Of a stretch of DNA of 64,000 bases, positions 43,801-51,147 are shown one piece after another. Source of the stretch: Flavivirga jejuensis (lineage in GTDB: Bacteria; Bacteroidota; Bacteroidia; Flavobacteriales; Flavobacteriaceae); assembly GCF_030540765.1 (NCBI RefSeq), contig NZ_JAUOEL010000001.1, positions 372,001 to 436,000 on the forward strand, written 5' to 3'. The notes below the pieces were generated by a model. That model saw nothing but the letters and a program-made list of their open reading frames with translations. It did not search any database and was not told the origin of the DNA. Every line of letters begins with the position of its first letter. Positions within the stretch are counted from its first letter, which is position 1. A program made the position numbers and the translations under genes.

Positions 43801-45241
43801 TATTTTGAGAGGGAATTTGTCTTGTAGTGGATACGTTTTGATAAATTTTCCATTTAACATCAATAGTTTTAAAATATTTTGCAGTTTCACCTAGAGATTC
43901 GCTATTTCCTAAAAATAAATAAGAGAATTGATTTAATGCAAACTGAAAGCTAAACATGACTTTCTTTTGAATTTTATTATCAAAATAAATAAGTAAATTT
44001 CTGCAAGAAATAAGATCCATTCTTATAAAAGGAGGATCTTTAATAAGATTATGATTAGAAAACACTATTTTTTCTCTAACGCGTTTTATAATTTGAATTT
44101 TATCTCCAGTCTTTAAGAAATATTGATCCAGGTAAGGTTTCTCTATTTCGTTAACAATATTAATATGATACATGCCAATGCCTGCAACAGTTAATGCCTT
44201 TGGGTTAATATCTGTTGCAAATATTTTATAATCAAGATTTAATTGGTGTGTTCTAATGTAATCATCAATTAGAATAGCGATGGAATACACTTCTTCGCCT
44301 GTAGAACAACCTGCTACCCATATCCGAACTGTTTCAGATTTATTTTTGGACTTGCATATATCTGGGATTACTTTATCTTTAAGATTACTGAAAGCTTCTG
44401 TATCTCTAAAAAAACGTGTTACACCTATTAAAAAATCTTCTTTTAAAGTTTGCTTTTCATCTAAATTGCTAGACAAAAATGTGACATAATCAAATAGATG
44501 CTCTATATTGTTTATGTTCATACGTTTTTCTAGTCTACGTATAAGTGTGTTTTTTTTGTACTCTCTAAAATCTATTCCAGAAAATTTATAAACAATAGTT
44601 AAAATATTATTTATTAAAGTCTCGTCAGACGAATTAATATTAAAATCTTTAGATATTAATTTTTTGTTTGCAGGTATTTTGCAAAACAACCTGGCAATTT
44701 TTTCTGGATTTAGAATATAGTCTGCTATATTAGTTCCTATAGCAGAATTAGGCATCCCATCAAACTGTGCAGAAATTGGGTCTTGAACTATAATAGTACC
44801 ACTACCTTCTTTAATAGTACGTATGCCTCTAGAGCCATCAGATCCTGTACCAGATAGAATTACACCAATAGCCTTTTCTTTAAACTCTTCCCCCAAAGTG
44901 TGAAAAAAAATATCTATGGGTAAGTTTAAATTGTGTTTTGGCCCTTTATTTAACAAATAAAGTTTCTTGCCTTTTATATGAAGGTTTTTGTTTCTTTGGT
45001 TAAAATAAATGCAGTTGGGCTTAATAACCTGTTTATCTTCTGCTGTGTAGATAGGCATATCTGTATGCTTACTAAGTAATTCGGGCATTAAACTTTTAAA
45101 GTCAGGCGAGAGGTGTTGAATAATTATAAAAGTCATCCCAGTGTTGTTAGGTATGTGATCAAACAGAGTTTGTATAGCATCCAAACCTCCTGCCGAAGCA
45201 CCAATACCAACAACATACAAGTTGGAATTTTTATTCTTCAT
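40808..45241 (-). CDS. CheB-CheR-PAS-histidine kinase-receiver fusion protein
   Basis: This is a single 1477-residue polypeptide. A CheB methylesterase domain comes first (about residues 1-190; catalytic serine in GIGASAGGLDA, IQHLSP histidine and GTGSDGSRGI aspartate). A CheR methyltransferase follows (about 215-480; RVWVAGCSTGEEVYS near 310). Next is a coiled coil at about 650-725 built from NEELQSSNEEL-type repeats, then about three PAS domains (730-1110). A kinase core has MSHEIRTPMNS near 1118, an HATPase domain follows, and a terminal receiver has LLDIRMPEMNG near 1410. Such proteins are found in Bacteroidetes without chemotaxis gene neighbours. The phytochrome and heme oxygenase downstream suggest a linked light-response pathway, though the target for its methyl groups is unknown. 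Confidence 0.93.
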   Translation of the reverse strand: MKNKNSNLYVVGIGASAGGLDAIQTLFDHIPNNTGMTFIIIQHLSPDFKSLMPELLSKHTDMPIYTAEDKQVIKPNCIYFNQRNKNLHIKGKKLYLLNKGPKHNLNLPIDIFFHTLGEEFKEKAIGVILSGTGSDGSRGIRTIKEGSGTIIVQDPISAQFDGMPNSAIGTNIADYILNPEKIARLFCKIPANKKLISKDFNINSSDETLINNILTIVYKFSGIDFREYKKNTLIRRLEKRMNINNIEHLFDYVTFLSSNLDEKQTLKEDFLIGVTRFFRDTEAFSNLKDKVIPDICKSKNKSETVRIWVAGCSTGEEVYSIAILIDDYIRTHQLNLDYKIFATDINPKALTVAGIGMYHINIVNEIEKPYLDQYFLKTGDKIQIIKRVREKIVFSNHNLIKDPPFIRMDLISCRNLLIYFDNKIQKKVMFSFQFALNQFSYLFLGNSESLGETAKYFKTIDVKWKIYQNVSTTRQIPSQNSNLERISSITYKNTTLPINTPQFKTKEDPVSIFHKYLSKKFSPASIFIDKNFNILYIKGDAGKRLSHNEGIFQNNLLKIVNPDIAAVIRSGIRRIENKKQDIIIKGVVNKSNEKNFSFDLKFHMPDFDDELNGCYLIEFANDKVLEYEEPLIINNIDVDEVSNQRLEDLETELKVVKTELQNAIEELETSNEELQSSNEELMASNEELQSTNEELQSVNEELYTVNSEMQEKNKELTNLSNDVTNLLDNTEIATVFLDTDLRIRKFTPALKEVFNLHELDLGRPLSSFTSNFEEDIRASIIENSKLVLEKLIVVEKQVKDKDNNFYLKRISPFITTDKVINGVVITLNNINKLKETEKELAEKDKKYQKLFESLNEGFIHAKIITDKNDTPIDWEYIDVNPSYEKILGINAENLIGKKISEILPGLKKDPNNWIQLYSEVALTGKDQTIESYVSDLGKYFVVNAFSPRKGEFAGTILDVTEEKKNKIALSKSEIELKRIQEITHVGSWYMDIATNEVTWTLQLYKIYGFNPKLPPPPFTEHEKLFTKDSWKLLSSSVKKAITEGTPYDMELNIIKQNGEFGWLWAQGEAVRNGDGEIIGLRGATQDITQQKFIEEELIKAKKDAEAANIHKNYFLANMSHEIRTPMNSVLGFSELLKNNYLNQKDRLKYLEIIDSNSKQLLNLIDDIIDVAKIESNEIKMIYKECHIPKLINHLEISYNELKKSKDKDNIIFKTSIPDEYKDLIIITDPQRLQQVLSNLLNNALKFSEKGKISFGFEVEQGYLKFFVKDQGIGIEKDKQVEIFERFKQINYENNAKYGGTGLGLAICRGIITLLGGYITVSSKYKVGTLFEFTIPLKSTKENKKTIKIEAPNSEDFLKNKTILIAEDDSLIRLLFQIVLKNTGAKILFAETGKVAVNTYKNNSNIDIILLDIRMPEMNGITAMDKILKMNPEAKVIMQTAYAMPEEKEKCYNKGCVDFLSKPVIKDELFSTLNKWLN

Positions 45242-45598
45242 GGGGTATAGTAATATAAATTATAATATAAAAACGTCTCTATCTAAATGGATATTTTCCT
45301 ACAATATAAGTAAGAATTGGATGTAAACAAACGATAAGTTGTTTTTTTTATAAGAAAATTATTCACATACTACAGTAATATTCCTTTTTAATAAACATAA
45401 AAGAAAATTTTTTATTGAGAATATTAAATCTGTTTTCTGTGTAACCATTTCATATTTATATAGTTGTGATTTGTGTAATATCTTTAAATTACAATTTTAT
45501 AGCCTTCACCAGACCTCAATATCCATATCATAAAAAAACTTTTCAAGAATAGTTTTATAATTTGTAGATTTGATAATACACTATAAACTAACCTATTT
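45242..45598. other. Intergenic stretch, 357 bp
   Basis: This region separates the divergent CheB/CheR fusion and the secreted 203-residue gene. It is AT-rich, with long A and T runs and no reading frame or strong repeat. It probably holds both promoters, but no clean TAnnTTTG box stands out on either strand. Confidence 0.5.
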
Positions 45599-46210
45599 AT
45601 GAAAAAGCTTGCACTATTTAGTATTACCTTATTATTAATATGTAATAAAACCTATACTCAAAACACTCCTGAAGCTACAGGGTTATCTGCAATAACCTTC
45701 ATTACAATTGAATCTGACAAAAAAGCTATTGCTAAGGAAATAGCACAATTTAGATCTAAAGAATATATCATTAATAATATAATAGGTAGAACAAACGGAA
45801 AAGATATTCGATTTGAAACTGAAAGTTTAGCTTCAGATGATAGTTCAAGTTTAGTTTCAATTGCTTTTAATTGTAATGAACTAAATGAAAAAGGTCTGCT
45901 TCTTGCATTTTTTGGACCAAATACAGATGCAAATGGAGAATTAAAGGATGCCTATGGATTTAGGTATATTCCTTTAAAAGAAGCCCAAGATTTATTTAAG
46001 AGAATAGATAAAGTCCAAGATGATAATAAAAAGTATTTGTCTAGTGATAATGACGTTAACAACGTTTATATAGAATTTGAAGATGTTAAATTTGTCATTT
46101 ATAAAGATGATGGTGAACAGATAAGAGTTTTTTGGAATGGCTTTCAGATTGTTTGGGAAAGAACTGCTTTTGATAGAAGTAAAAGACGATTAAAGAAATG
46201 GTTTGATTAA
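45599..46210 (+). CDS. Secreted hypothetical protein
   Basis: This 203-residue protein has a signal peptide (MKKLALFSITLLLICNKTYTQ). The mature region is polar with a mixed alpha/beta pattern, and it ends in a basic, Arg-rich segment (RTAFDRSKRRLKKWF). There is no lipobox and no T9SS tail. I do not recognise a family. It reads toward glyS but is separated from it by about 180 bp. Confidence 0.6.
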   Translation: MKKLALFSITLLLICNKTYTQNTPEATGLSAITFITIESDKKAIAKEIAQFRSKEYIINNIIGRTNGKDIRFETESLASDDSSSLVSIAFNCNELNEKGLLLAFFGPNTDANGELKDAYGFRYIPLKEAQDLFKRIDKVQDDNKKYLSSDNDVNNVYIEFEDVKFVIYKDDGEQIRVFWNGFQIVWERTAFDRSKRRLKKWFD

Positions 46211-46379
46211 TATATTAACTTTATACTAACTCTAGATTTAAGCTCTAACCAAGAGACCATAACCTCAGTTTTAAACCATTAACAATGCTTATTTAAAAGC
46301 AATAAGACATCGTAGCTAAAAAAAATGCATATACATTGTTTTTTTTAGTAAACAACTCCCTTTGTTTCAAGCGGTTTTT

Positions 46380-46387
46380 TATTTTTG
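46380..46387 (+). promoter_or_regulatory. Predicted glyS promoter (-7 box) giving a near-leaderless mRNA
   Basis: TATTTTTG matches TAnnTTTG, with a TTG at 46362-46364 as a possible -33 element (15 bp spacer). The start codon at 46392 is only four bases past the box, so the transcript would start at or within a base or two of the ATG. Confidence 0.5.
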
Positions 46388-46391
46388 CACC

Positions 46392-47936
46392 ATGGCAAAT
46401 CAAGACGATAAATTTAAGAAGGTTATTTCGCATGCGAAAGAGTACGGTTACGTGTTTCAAAGTAGCGAAATATATGATGGATTAAGTGCGGTTTACGACT
46501 ATGCACAGAATGGTGCAGAGTTAAAGAAGAACATACGCGATTACTGGTGGAAAGCGATGGTTCAAATGAATGAAAATATTGTAGGTATAGACGCTGCTAT
46601 TTTTATGCATCCAACCACTTGGAAAGCTTCAGGGCACGTAGATGCTTTTAACGATCCATTAATTGATAACAAAGATTCTAAAAAAAGATATCGCGCCGAT
46701 GTTTTAGTTGAAGACTATTGTGCTAAGATTGAAGCAAAAATTAATAAAGAGGTTGCCAAAGCAGCAAAGCGTTTTGGGGAATCTTTTAACAAAGAAGAAT
46801 TTGTTTCTACGAACGGACGTGTTTTAGGTTATCAAGAAAAAATAAAGACAACGCTTTCGCGGATGGCAAAATCTTTGGAAAGTGAAGATTTGGCTGATGT
46901 TAAAGCCCTTATTGAAGAGTTAGAAATTGCTGATCCTTTAACAGGAAGTAAAAACTGGACAGATGTTAAGCAGTTTAACCTCATGTTTGGCACCAAACTA
47001 GGTGCTTCTGCAGAGTCTGCGATGGATTTATATTTACGCCCAGAAACAGCTCAAGGTATTTTTGTGAATTTTTTAAACGTTCAGAAAACAGGACGTATGA
47101 AGATTCCATTCGGAATCGCACAAACAGGAAAAGCCTTTAGGAATGAAATTGTAGCAAGACAATTTATTTTTAGAATGCGTGAGTTTGAGCAAATGGAGAT
47201 GCAGTTTTTTATAAAACCAGGGACTCAAAAAAAATGGTATAAGCATTGGAAAGAACACCGAATGAAATGGCATTTGTCTTTAGGTATGGGAGCAGATAAT
47301 TATCGTTTTCACGATCATGAGAAATTAGCACATTACGCGGATGCAGCTTCCGATATTGAATTTAAATTCCCATTTGGTTTTAAAGAATTAGAAGGTATTC
47401 ATTCACGTACAGATTTCGATTTAAAAGCGCATGAAGAGCACTCTGGAAAAAAACTACAGTATTTTGACCATGAAGATAACGCCAGTTATACACCATACGT
47501 TTTAGAAACCTCTATCGGTTTAGACAGAATGTTTTTAGCTGTATTTTCTAATTCATTGCAAGAAGAAGCCTTAGAAAACGGAACAACACGTACTGTTTTT
47601 AAACTACCAAGTGTTTTAGCACCAGTAAAAGCGGCTATTTTACCATTGGTTAAAAAAGATGGCTTACCAGAGGTTGCTCGTAAGATTGTAGACGAATTAA
47701 AATGGGATTTTAATGTTATTTATGATGAAAAAGATGCCGTGGGAAGACGTTACAGAAGGCAAGATGCCAACGGAACACCATTTTGTATCACTGTAGATCA
47801 TGATACTTTAGAAGATAATATGGTTACCATTAGACACAGAGATACTATGGAACAGCAACGTGTTAAAATAGAAGATTTAAGAAATATCATTAAAGAAGAA
47901 GTAGATGTACGCTCTTGGTTAATGAAGATGTCATAA
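46392..47936 (+). CDS. glyS: Glycyl-tRNA synthetase (single-chain type)
   Basis: This class II synthetase charges tRNA-Gly. I chose the ATG at 46392 (MANQDDKFKKVISHAKEYG), because an earlier in-frame TTG lies in the promoter. The 514 residues are of the homodimeric eukaryote-like type found in Bacteroidetes. Motifs include YDYAQNGAELKKNIRDYWW, the class II motif 2 region RNEIVARQFIFRMREFEQMEMQ and motif 3 near the C-terminus ETSIGLDRMFLAVF. A terminator follows at 47981-48012. Confidence 0.95.
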   Translation: MANQDDKFKKVISHAKEYGYVFQSSEIYDGLSAVYDYAQNGAELKKNIRDYWWKAMVQMNENIVGIDAAIFMHPTTWKASGHVDAFNDPLIDNKDSKKRYRADVLVEDYCAKIEAKINKEVAKAAKRFGESFNKEEFVSTNGRVLGYQEKIKTTLSRMAKSLESEDLADVKALIEELEIADPLTGSKNWTDVKQFNLMFGTKLGASAESAMDLYLRPETAQGIFVNFLNVQKTGRMKIPFGIAQTGKAFRNEIVARQFIFRMREFEQMEMQFFIKPGTQKKWYKHWKEHRMKWHLSLGMGADNYRFHDHEKLAHYADAASDIEFKFPFGFKELEGIHSRTDFDLKAHEEHSGKKLQYFDHEDNASYTPYVLETSIGLDRMFLAVFSNSLQEEALENGTTRTVFKLPSVLAPVKAAILPLVKKDGLPEVARKIVDELKWDFNVIYDEKDAVGRRYRRQDANGTPFCITVDHDTLEDNMVTIRHRDTMEQQRVKIEDLRNIIKEEVDVRSWLMKMS

Positions 47937-47980
47937 ATTCCTTTGAAGAAAGGCATCTTAAATTCCAAAAATAAAATTCT

Positions 47981-48012
47981 AAAATCCCAAACATTCTTGT
48001 TTTGGGATTTTT
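47981..48012 (+). terminator. Terminator after glyS
   Basis: AAATCCCAAA (47982-47991) pairs with TTTGGGATTT (48001-48010) around a 9 nt loop and is followed by TTCTTTTTT. It lies 45 bp past the glyS stop codon. Confidence 0.85.
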
Positions 48013-48155
48013 CTTTTTTAATGTCATTTATTAGAGTGAGAAGCTCTACACTGAATTGGTATATCCGTTTTTTAGTCAGTGAGTTAAAAAAATCCTTAAA
48101 TCTTACGTCATATAGCAAAGCGGTCTTACGTCTTTTTTGTCGACACTAACACGCC

Positions 48156-48626
48156 CTATATCCGTATTTGCCTATCAATTTGTTGATCTAAAGAAATAAT
48201 AGATTCTGTTCTTAAAACCCCCACGATACTTTGAATTTTATTATTTAATAATTGCATTAAGTGGTTATTATTGTAAGCTAGTATTTTTATAAAAATATTC
48301 CAGTTGCCAGTAGTATAATGACATTCTAAAACTTCGGGAACTTTCTTTAAAGCTCTAATAACATCCTCATTGTTTACCGCTTTTTCAAGGTAAATACCAA
48401 CAAAAGCCATGGTAGAATAGCCTAACACTTTTGGATTGATAATAAATTGTGATCCAGAAATAAGTTTAGATTTTTCTAATTTTCGTAGACGTTGATGAAT
48501 AGCAGCACCAGAAATACCAACATTTCTTGCAATCTCTAAAATGGGCGTTCTAGCATCTGATGTTAAGGCACGGAGGATTTTTTTATCAATACCATCTATT
48601 ATTATAGGTTTGATTTTAGATTTCAT
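48156..48626 (-). CDS. Lrp/AsnC family transcriptional regulator
   Basis: This 156-residue regulator has an N-terminal helix-turn-helix (DKKILRALTSDARTPILEIAR then NVGISGAAIHQRL) and a C-terminal RAM ligand-binding domain (YSTMAFVGIYLEKAV and ECHYTTGNWNIFIKI). Lrp-type proteins respond to amino acids. The saccharopine dehydrogenase-like gene lies about 620 bp upstream on the same strand and is a reasonable but unproven target. Confidence 0.92.
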   Translation of the reverse strand: MKSKIKPIIIDGIDKKILRALTSDARTPILEIARNVGISGAAIHQRLRKLEKSKLISGSQFIINPKVLGYSTMAFVGIYLEKAVNNEDVIRALKKVPEVLECHYTTGNWNIFIKILAYNNNHLMQLLNNKIQSIVGVLRTESIISLDQQIDRQIRI

Positions 48627-48775
48627 TAGTTGAATTTTAAAACATAAAAATAGGTATTTGATTTCAAATTGAAACCATGAAGCATATAAAAGCTTTACAT
48701 TTTAATAAAAGCCAAAGGTGTGAGGCCAATAATATTAATAAACTATTATTAGTTAGATAAATATATGTTACTTGT

Positions 48776-48785
48776 CTCCTTGAGC
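48776..48785. repeat. Target-site duplication, left
   Basis: CTCCTTGAGC lies directly before the left inverted repeat and is repeated exactly directly after the right one (49104-49113). Confidence 0.8.
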
Positions 48786-49103
48786 CTACAGTGTACCCAC
48801 AAATATTAATATTATAGATATGCTTAAAAAATATACTATATAAAAAGGTAGACACGAATTTCACGAATTTTCCTGCCTACCGGCAGATTTCAAACCTGTA
48901 TAAGTATTATGACAGACTGAAAGTCTGATTCGTGTTAATGTTAGGTATAGAGATTTCAACGACATTGAGATTCTATTCGTGTAAATTTGTGCAATTCGTG
49001 TCTTAATTATCGTTTTATGCTCAGGGTTTAGTTTGCTGTATTAGTTTATATAGCTTAGAGTTTGTAGGGAAAATAACTTAAAAAAGATGTGGGTACACCG
49101 TAG
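48786..49103. mobile_element. MITE with 16 bp terminal inverted repeats
   Basis: The left end is CTACAGTGTACCCACA (48786-48801) and the right end is TGTGGGTACACCGTAG (49088-49103). Their inverse complements match at 15 of 16 positions. The 318 bp interior contains no transposase frame. A 10 bp direct repeat (CTCCTTGAGC) flanks the element, as a target duplication left by insertion. It must be moved by a transposase elsewhere in the genome. The family cannot be named from these ends alone. Confidence 0.85.
48851..49002. repeat. Inverted-repeat element nested in the MITE
   Basis: GACACGAATTTCACGAATTT (48851-48870) and AAATTTGTGCAATTCGTGTC (48983-49002) are inverse complements at 18 of 20 positions. 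The 152 bp unit resembles a common flavobacterial 'aattcgtg' repeat and lies wholly inside the larger element. Confidence 0.65.
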
Positions 49104-49113
49104 CTCCTTGAGC
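49104..49113. repeat. Target-site duplication, right
   Basis: This is a second exact copy of CTCCTTGAGC, adjoining the right end of the 318 bp element. Confidence 0.8.
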
Positions 49114-49243
49114 GCAGTCTAGAGGTTGTTAATTTCAATACCTTTAACAGGTCTCGACTAGTCTATTTTTAGCTGATTCGAAAACCTCGACCAGACATGT
49201 ATATGTATTAATGGTTATAAACAAAATAAAAACCGAACTCAGC

Positions 49244-50608
49244 TTAATTATTCAAAGGATTATAACCTAAATAAGGTATTTCCTTTTCGTGAAATGTAAC
49301 ACCAAAAGATTCCAGTTCTTTTAAAATAGGTTCGTAAACTTCTTTATTGATAGGAATTTGAACACCAGGAGAGGTGATTTTTTTATTTAGAATGGCAAGT
49401 GTAGCTATAGCAACTGGCAAGCCTACCGTTTTTGCCATAGCTGTATAGGTTTGATCTTCTCCCAAAACGACCATACTAGCATCTATTTGATGTTTTTTTC
49501 CATCTTTTTCGTAACCGAACTTATGATACATTACAATCATATCTTTATCATGGGGATCAAGAGTCCAACTGTCCATAAGTATTTTTTGGAGTATTTGTGC
49601 AGGGGTTGCTTTTTTAAGACCTACTTTTTTATCAGCATTAAAAATGTCGAGCTCCGTAAGTTTATCCCACACAATATCATCCTGATCAATTTTTAGCGCA
49701 TGTCTTAATTTTAATTCTACAGAATCTGTAGGGCTATAGGTTAAAAAAGCATTTATAAAATCGCGATAACTCATAGTTTCGCTACCGTCTATAGTATAAC
49801 TGTCATCTGTCATTCCTAGCATAACGAAAATATTCCATGCACGACTAAAACCAACACGCCTCATAGTTCCTCTATATAAAGTCTTAACGTTATTGAGTCC
49901 ATAAACACTTTGATATTTTAGAGAGTCTCTATTTGCATAGGCTTCAAAACGTCCAAAACCATCAATGTCTAGAAATTCGGTGCGTCTAAACAAATGATGA
50001 TAGGGAATGTATTTATAAGTGCCTTCTTGTAAAAATTTTGCAGCGCCACCTTGTCCCGCAGTGACTACATTTCTGGGGTTCCAGGTAAACTTATAATTCC
50101 ATAAGTTAGTATCACTTTCGGGCGCTACTAACCCACCAGTAAACGATTCAAACAAGATGACTTTCCCGCCATTATTGCGAATACGGTCTAAAACTTGCAT
50201 CGCACTCATATGATCTATACCTGGATCTACACCAATTTCATTCATTAGTATAAGTCCTTTGGCTTTCGCATCGGCATCTAAAGCTTGCATTTCTGGACTG
50301 ACATAAGATGCTGTAACCATATGCTTTCCAAACAAAACACAATCTTTAGCAACCTCTATATGAAAACGGGCAGGAAGCATAGATATAACAATATCTGCAT
50401 CTTTTATAGCATCGGTGCGAGATGTATCATCGAAAACATCTAACAATATGGCCTTAGTATTTTGATGATTGCCAGTTAGTTTTTTTGCAGCATTAAGGTT
50501 TAAATCACCAACTGTAATAAAAAGATTTTCGGCAGTCGATTTATCTAATAAGTATTTTAGAAGACTAGAAGTTGATTTTCCTGAACCAATGACTAAAATT
50601 TTTCGCAT
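49244..50608 (-). CDS. Saccharopine dehydrogenase family protein
   Basis: This 454-residue oxidoreductase has an N-terminal Rossmann fold (KILVIGSGKSTSSLLKYLLD) and the saccharopine dehydrogenase C-terminal region containing EIGVDPGIDHMSAMQVLD and ESFTGGLVAPESDTNLWNYK. Members of this group catalyse the glutamate-forming saccharopine reaction of lysine degradation, or related substrate chemistry. The Lrp-type regulator downstream on the same strand fits amino-acid control. No lysine-ketoglutarate reductase gene adjoins it, so the exact substrate is uncertain. Confidence 0.85.
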   Translation of the reverse strand: MRKILVIGSGKSTSSLLKYLLDKSTAENLFITVGDLNLNAAKKLTGNHQNTKAILLDVFDDTSRTDAIKDADIVISMLPARFHIEVAKDCVLFGKHMVTASYVSPEMQALDADAKAKGLILMNEIGVDPGIDHMSAMQVLDRIRNNGGKVILFESFTGGLVAPESDTNLWNYKFTWNPRNVVTAGQGGAAKFLQEGTYKYIPYHHLFRRTEFLDIDGFGRFEAYANRDSLKYQSVYGLNNVKTLYRGTMRRVGFSRAWNIFVMLGMTDDSYTIDGSETMSYRDFINAFLTYSPTDSVELKLRHALKIDQDDIVWDKLTELDIFNADKKVGLKKATPAQILQKILMDSWTLDPHDKDMIVMYHKFGYEKDGKKHQIDASMVVLGEDQTYTAMAKTVGLPVAIATLAILNKKITSPGVQIPINKEVYEPILKELESFGVTFHEKEIPYLGYNPLNN

Positions 50609-50688
50609 AATGAGAATAGTTAATTAGTTTTGTGATAACGAATTTAATAAATACAATAGTTTTTAATAGCCTTGATTAAATACATATT

Positions 50689-51087
50689 ATGAACAAAAAA
50701 ATATTAATTACAGCATCAATTTTTGGAATATTGGCTGTCATTTTAGGAGCATTTGGAGCACATGCGCTAAAAAAAATAATGACTGTTGAAGCTCAACAAA
50801 CTTTTGAAACTGGGGTAAGATACCAGATGTATCATGCTATTTTACTACTATTTATAGGTAGCACTACATACATTCAACAAAAAAAGAAGAAAATCTTATA
50901 CTATTTAATTGTAATAGGAATCATTTTATTCTCAGGATCTATTTACGGATTAGCAACAAACTTGTTAACAACTTTTAATTTCAAAACTATTGGTTTTGCA
51001 ACTCCAATCGGCGGATTACTTCTAATTTTAGCATGGGGGTTTCTAATTATGAATTTCTTAAAAAATGAACCTAAAAACGATAATTAA
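50689..51087 (+). CDS. DUF423 membrane protein
   Basis: This 132-residue protein has four hydrophobic helices and the DUF423 signature FGAHALKKIMTVEAQQTFETG followed by YQMYHAILLL. The C-terminal PIGGLLLILAWGFLI helix completes the pattern. The function is unknown. It is divergent from the saccharopine dehydrogenase-like gene and lies about 60 bp upstream of pckA. Confidence 0.9.
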   Translation: MNKKILITASIFGILAVILGAFGAHALKKIMTVEAQQTFETGVRYQMYHAILLLFIGSTTYIQQKKKKILYYLIVIGIILFSGSIYGLATNLLTTFNFKTIGFATPIGGLLLILAWGFLIMNFLKNEPKNDN

Positions 51088-51113
51088 TAATAAATAGTTT
51101 GAAATAATTGTCT

Positions 51114-51121
51114 TAATTTTG
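51114..51121 (+). promoter_or_regulatory. Predicted pckA promoter (-7 box)
   Basis: TAATTTTG followed by CACA matches TAnnTTTG and is 27 bp upstream of the pckA start codon. TTG lies at 51099-51101, closer than the usual spacing. Confidence 0.5.
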
Positions 51122-51147
51122 CACAATAAATAATTTTATAACAAATT

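Larger units (their letters stand above)
48627..49243. other. Intergenic region, 617 bp, occupied by a MITE
   Basis: Most of this region is the 318 bp element at 48786-49103. To its right, 49104-49190 continues an older flavobacterial intergenic repeat (CTCCTTGAGCGCAGTC onward, with GGTCTCGACTAGTC further on). No coding frame is convincing; the longest open frames on either strand fall inside the element. Confidence 0.6.

Noticed and set aside
47943-48149. 68-residue + strand frame after glyS
   Set aside because: It contains the glyS terminator hairpin, has no recognisable family and looks like read-through of an intergenic repeat region.
48664-48864. 66-residue minus strand frame
   Set aside because: It overlaps the left end of the MITE, has unusual composition for a protein and no start context.
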